Shown here: one piece after another, positions 62,911-64,000 of the stretch
Position numbering within the stretch: position 1 is the first letter of the stretch
Layout: every line of letters starts with the position of its first letter
Origin: Bemisia tabaci
Lineage: Eukaryota > Arthropoda > Insecta > Hemiptera > Aleyrodidae
Assembly: GCF_918797505.1 (NCBI RefSeq)
Contig: NC_092801.1
Coordinates: forward strand, 26,814,477-26,878,476
Reading direction: 5' to 3'
DNA length: 64,000 bases
Notes under the pieces: model-generated
Told to the model about the DNA's origin: nothing
Seen by the model: the letters and a program-made list of their open reading frames with translations, nothing else
Databases searched by the model: none
Program-made: the position numbers and the translations under genes

Positions 62911-63091
62911 TCAAAACTGTTCTAAAAAAGTTTTATGTTAATCAAATAATTTGTTTTACACTCACCGTGGAATATCGTGTGGTGCGCGTTTCGGTGCCCT
63001 AACTGGATACGTAAATAGTTGGAACCGTAGTCGAGTTGAAATCAAGGTATACTCATGATTGTCACGTATTTAAATTTTTAATAATTGAAGC

Positions 63092-63609
63092 GTTGGGTGC
63101 AAAAAGGGCTTTTGTCAGTTGCGTTGTTTCAGAATTTCCAAAGCTAATTTTTAATTAAGAGAGGAATCGATTGGGCGAATTTCCTGAAATTCTACGTTTT
63201 CACCATTGTAAAATCTTGAAGAATATTCGGTAAGCACTGGAAAAAAAAAAAACACATTGGATCTAGAGTCCAGACTCCTGAAAACATTGACAAGAAAAAG
63301 GACTCTTGATTCAATCAGATTTAAGCTTACATCAAAAGGAAATCCACTCAAATTAAGAGGCTTGGTTCTTGATCTAAGCAAAAATCCGATTGAATCAAGA
63401 GTATTTTTTCTTGTCGATGTTTTCAAGAGTCTAGACTCTAGATCCAATGTGTTTTTTTTTTCCAGTGTTGGGTGCAAAAAGGGAATTTCTTAGTTACGTT
63501 GTTTCAGAATCTCCAAAGCTAATTTTTTATTAAGAGAGGAAACTATTGGGCGAATTTCTTGAAATTCTACGTTTTCAGCATTGTAAAATCTTAAAGAATT
63601 TTCAGTAAG
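63092..63609. repeat. 142-bp direct duplication flanking family A copy 11
   Basis: 63092-63234 and 63468-63609 are about 90 percent identical by eye (GTTGGGTGCAAAAAGGG ... AAATTCTACGTTTTCA ... CGGTAAG/CAGTAAG). The MITE stands exactly between them. Confidence 0.88.
63235..63467. mobile_element. Family A MITE, copy 11
   Basis: 233 bp CACTGG plus A run to CCAGTG. Flanks AG/TT at the boundaries of the long duplication. Confidence 0.93.
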
Positions 63610-64000
63610 AGTTACAACAAATTACATGAATTTTCTTTAATTACGACGGGCGAAACAGAGAAATCGTCCAACGGAGCTGTCCGAAAATTTCACTGATTTT
63701 TCTTTGTTCTGCCGATAACTTACCGTGAAATTCTCAAACAGATTCAGCCTACACTTTCTCTGTAAAAAAATAAAAAAGCGGCGGAAATTTTTGAACGTCG
63801 CATGGCGCTTCTGATATTTTGGCCGGAAGGTGACGACTTGTTGAAACAACAAAAGAGTAAACAATTTGATAGTTTAAAGCGAAGTTTTGTGAAACATTCG
63901 CTCAAAAACATTATCGATAATCAAGTGAAAATTAAAAGAAATTCAAAAATTCTTCGGAATATTTTCCGGAAATTACAATTATGAAGAATTCTAGCTATTT
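63610..64000. other. Window end, no gene recognised
   Basis: AT-rich. A 60-codon frame (63802-63984) is lysine-rich but not identifiable. Confidence 0.35.

Noticed and set aside
27321..63467. Reading the CACTG ends as a CACTA/EnSpm transposon
   Set aside because: CACTA elements give 3-bp duplications and have longer subterminal repeats. Here clean cases show TA (copies 5 and 10).

Overview
ORGANISM AND OVERALL CHARACTER. This is nuclear DNA of a eukaryote. It has RNA polymerase III-type tRNA genes with T-run terminators and no encoded CCA, Penelope-like and LINE retroelement remnants, very many short palindromic non-autonomous DNA transposons (MITEs), a satellite array, microsatellites and long homopolymer tracts. 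There is no operon structure and no complete protein-coding host gene. Several repeat families (ends GACCGCGTTAAGCAG, TTGGACTGCATTTTGC, CTGCCGTGCTAAGGAA, GCGGGCTGATTATTG) look to me like repeats of a hemipteran insect, possibly the whitefly Bemisia tabaci. That is memory only and was not checked.

LAYOUT. 1-7 kb: MITEs, including an 8-bp-TSD hAT MITE nested in a palindromic element, a 27-bp minisatellite and a tRNA-Thr(CGT) gene. 7-8.55 kb: a LINE 3' end running into a (CA)n(TA)n tail, an A/T-rich simple repeat and a 294-bp tandem repeat. 8.55-13.72 kb: a 175-bp satellite whose left part is in one orientation and whose right part is inverted, with an ~160-bp junction spacer. 13.97-15.30 kb: a decayed Penelope-like element (RT remnant in several frames, intact-looking GIY-YIG ORF, hammerhead-like RNA motif in the 3' UTR). 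15.8-19 kb: MITEs. 19.3-27.3 kb: three tRNA-Thr(TGT) genes, two of them on a shared segmental duplication, a LINE tail with a 13-bp TSD, a 300-bp triplication and large foldback elements. 27.3-64 kb: eleven copies of one ~230-bp TA-inserting MITE (family A) among many other families, a ~900-bp hAT derivative with 8-bp TSD, a nested cluster at 47.8-49.7 kb, tandem copies of family L around 35, 52-53 and 60-61.5 kb, a terminal-inverted-repeat element at 55.0-55.9 kb holding one plausible exon, and a CpG-rich promoter-like stretch at 62.6-62.9 kb.

HOW IT FITS TOGETHER. The window is best read as an intergenic or intronic repeat graveyard with a local tRNA-Thr family. The useful content is the insertion record: target-site duplications, empty versus filled sites and nesting give transposase class (8 bp for hAT; 2 bp TA for mariner-like; TTAA; 5 bp; 9-10 bp) and a relative age order. 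Family letters below are my own labels. No new enzymatic system was found; the most unusual signals are the inverted satellite, many MITE families with unrelated interiors sharing the same CACTGR-plus-A-run ends, long direct duplications flanking some MITEs, and one MITE flipped inside a tandem duplication.
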